Notes: generated by a model not told the origin, from the letters alone. Shown: positions 1 to 5,907, numbered from the stretch's first letter. The stretch: 6,589 nucleotides of DNA from an uncultured Olsenella sp. (GCA_959598545.1 CAUGFC010000096.1:1-6589); one strand, 5' to 3'. Numbers and translations: made by a program.

Positions 1-590
1 ATCATCTCGTGCTCGTCCTCGCGGTAGAGCAGGTTGTACTGGCTCTGCATGGTCGAGAAGGGCGTCCAGCCGTTGGCGAGTGCCACGTCCTGCATGGTGT
101 GGAGCTGGTAGGCATACATCGCGCTCGCGCCGATCGCACGCACCTTGCCCGCGCGTACGAGCTCATCGAGCGCCTCGAGCGTCTCCTCCACGGGCGTCGC
201 CGCGTCAAAGCGGTGGATGACGTAGAGGTCCAGGTAGTCTGTCTGCAGGCGACGCAGCGTGCCCTCGATCTCGCGCATGATTGCCGCACGCGAGAGGCCT
301 CCTTCGTTGTAGAAGACCTTGCTTGCCAGCACCACGCGCTCGCGCGGAACGCCGAGCTCGCGCAGGGCCCGTCCGATGAACTCCTCGCTCGTGCCGTCCG
401 CATAGCAGTTGGCCGTGTCGATGAAGTTGATGCCGGCATCGAGCGCCGCGGCGATCACGTCGCGCGTCTGCTCCTCCCCGACGGTCCACGGCCGCGGCGG
501 GGTGGGCACGCCGAAGCCCATGCCGCCCAGGCAGACCCGCGAAACCTTGAGGCCCGAGCCGCCCAACTCGACGTAGCGCATGTCGGCCAT
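1..590 (-). CDS. Aldo/keto reductase, YajO-like (3' end beyond window)
   Basis: A cytoplasmic NAD(P)H-dependent oxidoreductase of the aldo/keto reductase superfamily, which reduces aldehydes or ketones or runs the reverse reaction on sugars and polyols. The first 196 residues are visible. The N-terminal beta hairpin is followed by LGGMGFG (21-27) and the catalytic tetrad Asp58 and Tyr63 (in DTANCYADG), Lys91 (ASKV) and His126 (VIHRFD), all intact. The stretches SEEFIGRAL, TPVEETLEALDELVRAGKVRAIGAS and QSQYNLLYREDEHE resemble E. coli YajO closely. The family is usually 310-330 aa, so about 40% is missing at the left edge. The ATG at 588-590 is chosen because AAGGA lies 9 nt upstream; the next ATG (579-581) is badly spaced. 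The gene lies 84 bp behind the MFS permease on the same strand, so co-transcription is likely. Its ribosome site sits in a hairpin. The substrate is unknown. Confidence 0.95.
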   Translation of the reverse strand, partial: MADMRYVELGGSGLKVSRVCLGGMGFGVPTPPRPWTVGEEQTRDVIAAALDAGINFIDTANCYADGTSEEFIGRALRELGVPRERVVLASKVFYNEGGLSRAAIMREIEGTLRRLQTDYLDLYVIHRFDAATPVEETLEALDELVRAGKVRAIGASAMYAYQLHTMQDVALANGWTPFSTMQSQYNLLYREDEHEM

Positions 591-601
591 GTCCCACCGT
601 C

Positions 602-629
602 CTTCTCGCCGCGCGGTTGTCACGAGAAG
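602..629 (-). promoter_or_regulatory. Hairpin covering the reductase ribosome binding site
   Basis: Read on the minus strand, CTTCTCG (629-623) and CGAGAAG (608-602) form a perfect 7-bp stem with a 14-nt loop. The 3' arm includes most of the AGAAGGA Shine-Dalgarno sequence of the aldo/keto reductase gene, so the folded form should hide the ribosome site. Seen: the inverted repeat. Inferred: translational control, or tuning of reductase output relative to the permease. It lacks a following T run, so it is a poor candidate for an intrinsic terminator. Confidence 0.45.
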
Positions 630-642
630 CATAGCGCGACGA

Positions 643-691
643 GGGGGCTAGCGTCTCGCGCGCCAAGCCGGGGGCTAGCGTCTCGCGCGCC
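643..691. repeat. 22-bp direct repeat spanning the permease stop codon
   Basis: Two identical 22-bp copies lie at 643-664 and 670-691, a period of 27 bp. Each begins GGGGGCTAGCGTCTCG on the plus strand. The right copy holds the last codons and TAG stop (675-677) of the MFS permease. The left copy repeats the same TAG in the same frame nine codons further on. It looks like a local slippage duplication of the gene's 3' end. Any readthrough of the first stop would meet the second after eight codons. Confidence 0.9.
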
Positions 692-1865
692 TCGGGCGCC
701 AGCCCTTGAGCGCCATGAGGCCGAGAAACGCCGCGAGCACCACCACGGAGAGCGCGAGCAGCGCCACAGGGAAGAGCCAGAAGCCCACGCGTTCGGCCAC
801 CAGACCGAAGAGCGGCGGCAACGTGAGCGAGCCCACGTAGGAAGCCGCCATCTGCACGCCGATCACCGCCTGCGAGAGGTCGCGGCCAAAGAGGCGCGGC
901 GTGAGGTGCAGCATGTTGGGATAGAGCGGGCTGTTGCCAAAGCCCACGAGGAAGAGGCCCGCCGGCGCCGCGGCGAGCGGCAGCGGCGCGAGAAGCACGA
1001 GCACGGCCACGAAGGTGACGGCCTGCCCCAGGCCCACGAGCTGCTTGCTGGAGAGGCGGTTGGCCAGCACGCCGGAGAGGAAGCGCCCCGCCGTCACACC
1101 CACGTAGTAGACCGTCACCATGCCGGCGGCGGCACCGGCCGCCATGCCGCGCGCGCTCACGAGGTAGCTCGCGCACCAGGTGTTGCAGACGCCCTCGATG
1201 GCCACCGACGCCATGAAGACGAGGCAGGCCAGACGGATGTCGCGACGCCGGACGAGCTCGAGCGGGCCCGCCGTGCGGACCTCGGGCTCACCGTCCTGCT
1301 CGCCCGACGCGGACTCGTGGCCCACGCGGGACCAGAGCGGCAGGATCGCGACCGTTGCCGCCATGATCGCCACCTGGACGGCCGCCGCCCCGAGGTAGCC
1401 GTCTCGCCAGGTTCCGCCCGAGAGCGCGAGCGACATGATGAACGGGCTCACCGTGATGCCCACGCCGTAGGCGCAGTGCAGGAAGTTCATGTGCGTGGCC
1501 TTATAGTGCAGGGCCACGTAGTTGTTGAGCGCCGTGTCGATGGCGCCCGCGCCCAGTCCCAGCGGCACGGCGAGCAGGCACAGCCACGGGAAGCCCGGTG
1601 CCACGGCAAAGCCGACGAGCGCCGCCGCGGTGAGCGCCGTGGAGACGGCCGTCACGCGCCCGGTGCCAAAGCGGCCGATGAGCGCGGCGGAGGAGAGGCT
1701 GGAGACGATGGTCCCGCAGCAGGTGACCATCGTGACCGCGCTTCCCCACGAGACGGGGATGCCGAGGTCAACGTGCATGGCCGGCCACGCCGCGCCAAAG
1801 AGCGAGTCCGGGACGCCCAGACCGACGAAGGCCACGTAGATGACGACGAGAAGAACGACTGCCAT
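675..1865 (-). CDS. MFS transporter, fucose-permease/YbjJ-like, substrate unknown
   Basis: A 396-residue integral membrane permease of the major facilitator superfamily, the usual size for a 12-helix carrier. The first helix starts directly at MAVVLLVVIYVAFVGLG. GVPDSLFGAAWPAM follows (about 17-30), and the loop after helix 2 has the motif A remnant GRFGTGRV (about 64-71). LGLGAGAIDTALNNYVALHY lies near residue 100 and FLVGFGNSPLYPNMLHL in the C-terminal half. A charged stretch rich in Glu, Ser and Gly (ESASGEQDGEPEV) forms the usual central cytoplasmic loop. The ATG at 1863-1865 is preferred because longer in-frame starts (1914-1916, 1947-1949) add hydrophilic residues, lack a ribosome site and would put the operator inside the gene. 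GGAG lies 12 nt upstream, slightly far. The LacI-type operator just upstream and the downstream reductase point to sugar or polyol import; this is inference. Confidence 0.93.
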   Translation of the reverse strand: MAVVLLVVIYVAFVGLGVPDSLFGAAWPAMHVDLGIPVSWGSAVTMVTCCGTIVSSLSSAALIGRFGTGRVTAVSTALTAAALVGFAVAPGFPWLCLLAVPLGLGAGAIDTALNNYVALHYKATHMNFLHCAYGVGITVSPFIMSLALSGGTWRDGYLGAAAVQVAIMAATVAILPLWSRVGHESASGEQDGEPEVRTAGPLELVRRRDIRLACLVFMASVAIEGVCNTWCASYLVSARGMAAGAAAGMVTVYYVGVTAGRFLSGVLANRLSSKQLVGLGQAVTFVAVLVLLAPLPLAAAPAGLFLVGFGNSPLYPNMLHLTPRLFGRDLSQAVIGVQMAASYVGSLTLPPLFGLVAERVGFWLFPVALLALSVVVLAAFLGLMALKGWRPRRARR

Positions 1866-1896
1866 GCTGAGACGAGTCTCCGTTCGAGCGTGTGCA

Positions 1897-1910
1897 TGGA
1901 AACGTTTCCA
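1897..1910. promoter_or_regulatory. LacI/CcpA-family (cre-like) operator
   Basis: TGGAAACGTTTCCA is a perfect 14-bp palindrome with the central CG typical of LacI/GalR-family operators. With the A before it, it fits the cre consensus WTGNAANCGNWNNCW fully. The flanks TGTGC and GCACA extend the symmetry if one base (1896) is skipped. It lies 31 bp before the permease start. It would also overlap the transcription start if TATCAT (1920-1915, minus strand) is the -10 box; I see no convincing -35 box. The likely role is sugar-responsive repression of the permease operon, by a local LacI-type regulator not encoded in this window or by a CcpA-like global one. Confidence 0.65.
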
Positions 1911-1952
1911 GCACATGATAGCGCCCGAGTGACGGCGGCGCCACCCCACCTT

Positions 1953-1965
1953 GTGAAAACGTCAC
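1953..1965. promoter_or_regulatory. Possible second, imperfect LacI-type half site
   Basis: GTGAAAACGTCAC carries arms GTGA and TCAC and shares the AAACG core with the perfect operator centred about 57 bp away. It lies on the VanZ side of the divergent spacer. The right half departs from the cre consensus in two places. It could be an auxiliary operator for looping, or chance. Confidence 0.25.
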
Positions 1966-2048
1966 TCAACCGCGAGGAACACCTATGGAGACTCGCCCGG
2001 GATTCCCTCACAATGTGCCCGACACCGCAGACGAGAAGAACGGACGAC

Positions 2049-3047
2049 ATGAATCTCATCAGGCACTTCCTCGCCGGCTACACCGAGAGCTTCATTCTGG
2101 CGCTCGTGCTCTGGCCGATGGCGTCGCTCGCGCTCACGCTGCCGATCCTCGCCTGGCTCTACCACCGTGACGGGCGGCTGCGCTTCGGGTCGGCCGTCAC
2201 GACGTACCTCGCCGTGCTCTACGTGCTCGGACTGGGCTGCTTCACGCTGTACCCGCTGCCGAGCGGGGAGCGCGGCCCCGGCATCACCTACGGTGTCCCC
2301 TGGCAGCTCGACCCGCTTGCGTTCGTGGGGGACTTCGCCCGCGAGGGTGTGAGCACGCTGCCGCAGATCGCCTTCAACGTGGTGCTCTTCATGCCGCTCG
2401 GCTTCATCGCGGGACGCCTGCTGCGCTGGGGGTTCTGGCGCTCCGTCGTCGTGGGGCTCCTGGCGTCGCTCCTCATCGAGACGGCACAGGGGACGGGGCT
2501 CTTCGGCATCTACCCGTACGCCTACCGCACCGCGGACGTTGACGACCTGATCTACAACACGTCGGGAGCGGCGCTGGGCTGGCTCGGCGCGGCGGCGCTC
2601 GCCCGGGCGCTGCCGCCGGGGGCGCTCGCCGAGGAGGGCGAGGTCACGCATGAGCCGGGCTTCGTCCGCCGCTGCGTGGCGCTCTGGCTGGACACGCTGC
2701 TCGTGGGGCTGGCATCCACCGTGGTCTCGGGCATCGTCATCCTCGTGCTGCACAACGTGCCCGACGGAGAGTCCTGGGTCAACGGGCCATGGGCGCTCTT
2801 GGCGGGATGCGTCGCGTTCGCCCTCGTGGAGCTGGCGTGGCCCGCGCTGCACGGAGGCTCCACCCCCGGCGGGGCGTTCGTGCGCATGAGCTGCGAGACC
2901 CGCGAGCGCACGGGGGCGCGGCGCGCGGCGTTCTACCTCGCGCGCCTGATGGTCCTCGGTGGGGCGTACTTCTTCCTCCCGCTGGCGTGGCCCGTGCTCG
3001 CCCTCTTCTATCTCGGCGCCCGTCAGATGCCGTACGACCTCATCTAG
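2049..3047 (+). CDS. VanZ-RDD fusion membrane protein
   Basis: A 332-residue polytopic membrane protein. Residues about 1-180 form a VanZ-like domain: hydrophobic helices at about 15-37 and 50-68, then NVVLFMPLGF (110-119), LIETAQ (142-147, with Glu144 and Gln147) and RTADVDDLIYNTSGAALG (160-177), the conserved polar VanZ core. Residues about 203-332 form an RDD-like domain starting FVRRCVALWLDTLL, with the Arg208 and Asp215 pair, followed by two or three more membrane segments. VanZ itself gives low-level teicoplanin resistance in Tn1546, but most VanZ-family proteins have no known function. No other van gene is present, so a glycopeptide role is not supported. The ATG at 2049 was chosen for the AGAAG about 10 nt upstream; the in-frame ATG at 2013 would add 12 polar residues. 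The gene stands alone, divergent from the permease and convergent with the acetyltransferase. Confidence 0.92.
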   Translation: MNLIRHFLAGYTESFILALVLWPMASLALTLPILAWLYHRDGRLRFGSAVTTYLAVLYVLGLGCFTLYPLPSGERGPGITYGVPWQLDPLAFVGDFAREGVSTLPQIAFNVVLFMPLGFIAGRLLRWGFWRSVVVGLLASLLIETAQGTGLFGIYPYAYRTADVDDLIYNTSGAALGWLGAAALARALPPGALAEEGEVTHEPGFVRRCVALWLDTLLVGLASTVVSGIVILVLHNVPDGESWVNGPWALLAGCVAFALVELAWPALHGGSTPGGAFVRMSCETRERTGARRAAFYLARLMVLGGAYFFLPLAWPVLALFYLGARQMPYDLI

Positions 3048-3077
3048 CGCGGCGCGGACGACCGACCACACGGGCCG

Positions 3078-3109
3078 CTATCGCGCGGGGCCTCTATCGC
3101 GCGGGGCCT
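3078..3109. repeat. Perfect 16-bp tandem repeat spanning the acetyltransferase stop codon
   Basis: CTATCGCGCGGGGCCT occurs twice with no gap, at 3078-3093 and 3094-3109. The right copy contains the last codons (Gly-Pro-Ala-Arg) and the TAG stop of the acetyltransferase gene. The left copy lies in the 46-bp gap to the convergent VanZ-RDD gene. The 16-bp unit is not a multiple of three, so the second copy is out of frame. I see no T run or long stem that would make it a clear terminator. Confidence 0.92.
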
Positions 3110-3594
3110 CCCTCGGCCAGGTCCCTGAGCGCCCCTCCGGCGACGCGATACACCGTCCAGTCGCTCATGGGCTCCGCGCCCATCGAGAGGTAGAAGTCTA
3201 TGCTCGGGCGGTTCCAGTCGAGACACCACCACTCGAGGCGCCCGCAGCCTCGCTCGAGGGCGATCTGGGCGAGCCTGCTCAGCAGCGCCCTGCCAAAGCC
3301 CCTCCCGCGCCACTCCGGCCGGACGTACAGGTCCTCCAGGTAGACGCCCGACCGTCCGAGGAAGGTCGAGAAGTTGTGGAAGTACAGAGCGAAGCCGACC
3401 TCGACGTCCCCGTCGAGCGCGAAGACCACCTCGGCACCGTGACGGTCGAAGAGCCAGGTCTCCAGCGTGGCCTCGTCCGCCACGACCTCGTCGAGCATCC
3501 CCTCGTAGTCCGCCAGCTCCTGGATGAACGCAAGAATCAGCGGCACGTCGGCACGCTCGGCACTCCTGAAGCCAATCTGTCCTCCCAAGGTCAT
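3094..3594 (-). CDS. GNAT N-acetyltransferase, SSAT (diamine/polyamine) type
   Basis: A 166-residue cytoplasmic acetyltransferase using acetyl-CoA. The fold reads in order: GFRSAERADVPLILAFIQELADYE (8-31), strands around VVFALDGDVEVGFALYF (56-72), YLEDLYVRPEWRGRGFGRALL (85-105), where RGRGFG (96-101) is the motif A pyrophosphate loop, then LEWWCLDWNRPSIDFYLSMGA (120-140) and MSDWTVYRV (143-151). LEDLYV, the WNxPxIxFY block and the W-T-V-Y-R end are typical of the spermidine/spermine (thialysine) acetyltransferase subgroup. Tyr135 is the candidate general acid. The true substrate may be a polyamine, another diamine or a small amine drug. The ATG at 3592-3594 lies 10 nt after the GTPase stop, and AGGA overlapping that stop (TAGGA) serves as its ribosome site at 8 nt, so translation is probably coupled. 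A GTG directly before it (3595-3597) is an alternative start. Confidence 0.94.
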   Translation of the reverse strand: MTLGGQIGFRSAERADVPLILAFIQELADYEGMLDEVVADEATLETWLFDRHGAEVVFALDGDVEVGFALYFHNFSTFLGRSGVYLEDLYVRPEWRGRGFGRALLSRLAQIALERGCGRLEWWCLDWNRPSIDFYLSMGAEPMSDWTVYRVAGGALRDLAEGGPAR

Positions 3595-3604
3595 CACCCC
3601 ATTC

Positions 3605-5611
3605 CTAGTTCGAGAAGAACGCGGCGTCGGCGGGGCGGTACGGACGCAGGCGCGCCGCGTCCGCGACCGTGTGCGCCGCAGCGGGGACGTCCCGCCACTT
3701 GACCGTGTGGCCCGCACCGTGGCTACAGAAGACGGAGTCGGGCGTGTTGGGGAGGTCGGCCTCGGGGTCGTAGCCAGCGGCGGCGATGACGGCATCCGCA
3801 TCGTGGCACTCGCGGTAGCCGGCGAGCTCGAGCGAGAGGCGCCCGCGACCGCCCGTGTAGCGCGCGACCTCGAGCGCGTACTCCCCCACCTCGGAGGCCG
3901 GAACCTCGCCTGCGACGGTCGCCGCGTCGCCGGACGTCGCCGGCACGTCGAACTCCGCCGCCATCCGCGTGAGGTCGGTGAGCGCACGGCCCACTCGCTC
4001 GGTCGGCACCGTCAGGCGAAAGCGGTACCAGGGCTCCAGGAGCTGGCACTCCCCTCGCTCGCGCGCGCCCATGAGGGCCTGGCGCACGGCGCGATAGGTC
4101 GCCTGGCGGAAGTCGCCGCCCTCGGTGTGCTTGGCGTGCGCGCGGCCCGCAAGCAGCGTGATGCGCACGTCCGTGAGCGGCGCGCCCGTGAGCACGCCCA
4201 GATGGTCGCGCTCCATCGCGTTGGTGAGGATGAGACGCTGCCAGTTGAGGTCGAGGTCGTCCGTCGAGCAGCACGTGCCAAACTCCACGTCGGAGCCGCG
4301 CGGCAGAGGCTCCACCAGCAGGCGCGCCTCGGCGTAGTGGCGCAGCGGCTCGAAGTGGCCCACGCCCTCGGCGGGCGCGGTCACGGTCTCCTTGTAGAGG
4401 ATGCCTCCCGGGCCGAACGTCACGTCGAATCCGTAGCGCTCGCGCAGCAGCTCGGCGATCACGTCCTGCTGGACCTCGCCCATGAGCTGGACGTGCACCT
4501 CCTGGAGCTGCTCCTGCCACGTGACGCCGAGCATCGGGTCCTCGTCCGCGAGCTCGCGCAGGGCGCGCACCAGGGCGGAGACGTCCGCACCCGGCTCGGG
4601 GATCACCTGGTAGGACAGGACGGGCGCGAGCAGCGGGCGCACACCCTCCGGCTCCGCGCCGAGCGCGCTTCCCGGCACCACATGGCTGAGCCCGGTGACG
4701 GCGCAGATGCGGCCGGCACCGACCTCGGCCACGGTCTCGAAGCTCGCGCCCTGGTAGAGGCGCACCTCGTTGATCTTCTCGGCCCAGGGCTCGCCGCGAC
4801 GGTCAACGCCCGTGACCGGCATCTTCGCGCGCAGCGTGCCGCCCGTGACCTTCACCCAGGCTAGCCGCTCGCCACGCGCGCCGCGGCTCACACGAAAGAC
4901 GCGCGCCGCGAACTCGTCCAGCCAGGGGCGCTCGGCGAGAAGGGCGCACATGCCGTCGAGCAGCTCGCGCACGCCGTCGTCCCGCAACGCCGCCCCGAAG
5001 AAGACCGGGAAGAGGGCGCGCTCGGCCACCAGGCGCCGCAGCGTGTCCACCGCGAGCGCACCCGTCTCCAGGTACTCCTCGAGTGCCGCCTCGTCCGTCG
5101 AGGCGGCGTCCTCCGACGCGCCCGCATCTCCCGCAAGCAGCGCGGACGCGTCCACGCAGCCCGGGGAGAGCCGCGACGCAAGCTCGGCGAGAAGCCCTTC
5201 TCGTCCCGGGTTCTCGAGGTCGCACTTGTTCACAAAGACGAGGGTGGGCACCTCGTGGCGGGAGAGCAGGTCCCAGAGCGTCTCGGTGTGGCCCTGCACG
5301 CCGTCGTTTGCGCCCACCACCAGGATCGCGTAGTCGAGGGCGGCGAGCGTGCGCTCGGCCTCCGCCGAAAAGTCCACGTGGCCAGGTGCGTCCAGGAGCG
5401 TGATGTGGGCATCCGCCCAGTCGAGCGACGCGCTTGCCGAGAAGATCGTGATGCCGCGCTCGCGCTCCATGGCGTCGGTGTCCAGATGGGAGCTGCCGCT
5501 GTCCACGCGACCGGGGCTGCGGATGGCCCCCGCCGTGGCGAGCATCGACTCCGCAAACGTGGTCTTGCCCGCGTCGACGTGCGCCAGCAAGCCCACGACC
5601 GCCTGTCTCAT
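3605..5611 (-). CDS. Tet(M)/EF-G-like translational GTPase (ribosomal protection family)
   Basis: A 668-residue GTPase of the EF-G/ribosomal protection family, expected to bind the ribosomal A site and hydrolyse GTP. All G motifs are present: AHVDAGKTT (10-18), RGIT (52-55), DAPGH (74-78, with catalytic His78) and NKCD (128-131), with FGAAL as the G5 region. Domain II begins near FAARVFRV. Domain III has MGEVQQDVIAELLRERYG, and domains IV-V run to about 610. It matches Tet(M) in layout (LLAHVDAGKTT, LLEPW at 524-528) but is about 29 residues longer, ending with a PNTPDSVFCSHGAG segment (621-634) that Tet(M) lacks. Where Tet(M) has the drug-displacing loop SPVSTPADF, this protein has AKHTEGGDF. 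Tetracycline resistance is therefore uncertain. GGAGG lies 9 nt before the chosen ATG; an in-frame TTG (5620-5618) directly abuts GGAGG and is rejected. It is probably co-transcribed with the acetyltransferase and is divergent from an ABC-F gene. Confidence 0.93.
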   Translation of the reverse strand: MRQAVVGLLAHVDAGKTTFAESMLATAGAIRSPGRVDSGSSHLDTDAMERERGITIFSASASLDWADAHITLLDAPGHVDFSAEAERTLAALDYAILVVGANDGVQGHTETLWDLLSRHEVPTLVFVNKCDLENPGREGLLAELASRLSPGCVDASALLAGDAGASEDAASTDEAALEEYLETGALAVDTLRRLVAERALFPVFFGAALRDDGVRELLDGMCALLAERPWLDEFAARVFRVSRGARGERLAWVKVTGGTLRAKMPVTGVDRRGEPWAEKINEVRLYQGASFETVAEVGAGRICAVTGLSHVVPGSALGAEPEGVRPLLAPVLSYQVIPEPGADVSALVRALRELADEDPMLGVTWQEQLQEVHVQLMGEVQQDVIAELLRERYGFDVTFGPGGILYKETVTAPAEGVGHFEPLRHYAEARLLVEPLPRGSDVEFGTCCSTDDLDLNWQRLILTNAMERDHLGVLTGAPLTDVRITLLAGRAHAKHTEGGDFRQATYRAVRQALMGARERGECQLLEPWYRFRLTVPTERVGRALTDLTRMAAEFDVPATSGDAATVAGEVPASEVGEYALEVARYTGGRGRLSLELAGYRECHDADAVIAAAGYDPEADLPNTPDSVFCSHGAGHTVKWRDVPAAAHTVADAARLRPYRPADAAFFSN

Positions 5612-5620
5612 GCGCGGCAA

Positions 5621-5625
5621 CCTCC
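5621..5625 (-). promoter_or_regulatory. Strong ribosome binding site of the GTPase gene
   Basis: GGAGG on the minus strand lies 9 nt before ATG 5611-5609. This decides the start against the TTG that directly follows it. Confidence 0.85.
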
Positions 5626-5651
5626 GGATTCTCTAGACAACTGCCAGGAAA

Positions 5652-5679
5652 ATCATACGGCATGGATGCGCAAAGTCAG
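5652..5679 (-). promoter_or_regulatory. Candidate promoter of the GTPase-acetyltransferase unit
   Basis: On the minus strand CTGACT (5679-5674, four of six to TTGACA) and TATGAT (5657-5652, five of six to TATAAT) are separated by 16 bp. Transcription would start near 5646, giving a leader of about 35 nt. The -35 box lies inside the left arm of the 20-bp inverted repeat, so a protein bound there would directly affect polymerase. Confidence 0.55.
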
Positions 5680-5692
5680 TTTTAGGCAGTTT
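5673..5692 (+). repeat. Left arm of perfect 20-bp inverted repeat
   Basis: AAGTCAGTTTTAGGCAGTTT, exactly complementary to 5786-5805. CAGTTTT occurs twice 10 bp apart (5677-5683 and 5687-5693), which places two half sites on one DNA face. The arm overlaps the -35 region of the GTPase promoter candidate. Confidence 0.95.
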
Positions 5693-5785
5693 TTTCTGGA
5701 TGCCCCGAGTAGGACGCGGGACCGCACCAGAGAAATCGCAGCTAGAAAGCCTGTGCAAAACCAGGCTACTTTAGATGGGCCCCTC

Positions 5786-5805
5786 AAACTGCCTAAAACT
5801 GACTT
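5786..5805 (-). repeat. Right arm of perfect 20-bp inverted repeat
   Basis: This arm is the exact reverse complement of 5673-5692, across a 93-bp spacer. It ends 21 bp before the -35 box of the ABC-F promoter candidate, a position suited to an activator or to one foot of a repression loop. No direct duplication flanks the pair, so a transposed element is not directly supported. Confidence 0.95.
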
Positions 5806-5820
5806 GGTCTATCACGGCGA

Positions 5821-5840
5821 CAAAACTTGACGTCATTTTG
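5821..5840. promoter_or_regulatory. TGACGTCA-centred palindromic operator candidate
   Basis: TGACGTCA (5828-5835) is a perfect 8-bp palindrome flanked by CAAAA (5821-5825) and TTTTG (5836-5840), giving a 13-bp half-symmetric site if the CT at 5826-5827 is skipped. It covers the TTGACG -35 box of the ABC-F promoter candidate and would suit a repressor. Confidence 0.4.
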
Positions 5841-5855
5841 CCGCAGCGGGATACT
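5827..5855 (+). promoter_or_regulatory. Candidate promoter of the ABC-F gene
   Basis: TTGACG (5827-5832, five of six to consensus) is followed after 17 bp by GATACT (5850-5855, four of six to TATAAT). Transcription would start near 5862 and leave a leader of about 160 nt before the ABC-F start codon, long for a simple gene and consistent with leader-based control. Confidence 0.5.
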
Positions 5856-5907
5856 GGCGGCGTCGGCCGAGCGGGGAATGGGCCCCGCAGCGCGGGTGGC
5901 GCCGCCA
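5855..5907 (+). promoter_or_regulatory. Nested hairpin at the start of the ABC-F leader
   Basis: An outer perfect 8-bp pairing TGGCGGCG (5855-5862) with CGCCGCCA (5900-5907) encloses a perfect 6-bp stem GCGGGG (5871-5876) with CCCCGC (5883-5888) and loop AATGGG. If transcription starts near 5862 only part of the outer stem would be in the RNA; an earlier start would include all of it. It resembles no riboswitch class I can name. Confidence 0.4.

Noticed and set aside
9..2012. A plus-strand reading frame open for about 2 kb upstream of the VanZ-RDD gene, which would make a 1012-residue protein.
   Set aside because: It runs antisense through the well-supported reductase and permease genes, its composition is Arg/His/Glu-rich with no domain sense, and open antisense frames are expected in very GC-rich DNA.
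2049..3047. Glycopeptide resistance gene.
   Set aside because: Only a VanZ-family domain is seen; no vanH/A/X or regulator is present, and most VanZ-family proteins are not resistance factors.
3048..3093. Bidirectional terminator between the convergent VanZ-RDD and acetyltransferase genes.
   Set aside because: Only short 4-5-bp stems can be drawn and no T run is present on either strand.
3524..4864. A 446-codon plus-strand frame across the Tet(M)-like gene.
   Set aside because: It is antisense to a gene with intact GTPase motifs and shows only low-complexity Arg/Ala/His-rich sequence.
5673..5805. Miniature inverted-repeat transposable element.
   Set aside because: The terminal repeats fit, but the flanks show no target-site duplication and both arms sit at promoters; it is kept only as an alternative that a copy-number search could revive.
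5891..5906. T-box-like string GGGTGGCGCCGC in the ABC-F leader.
   Set aside because: The core is TGGCGCC and not TGGNACC, there is no room for a Stem I with specifier loop, no terminator follows, and an ABC-F ATPase is not a usual T-box target.
5856..5907. tRNA-like look: 7-bp acceptor-type stem GGCGGCG/CGCCGCC followed by A, and a D-arm-like GGCCGAGCGG.
   Set aside because: It spans only about 52 nt, with no T-arm (no GGTTCGA-type sequence) and no proper anticodon arm; a nested hairpin explains it better.
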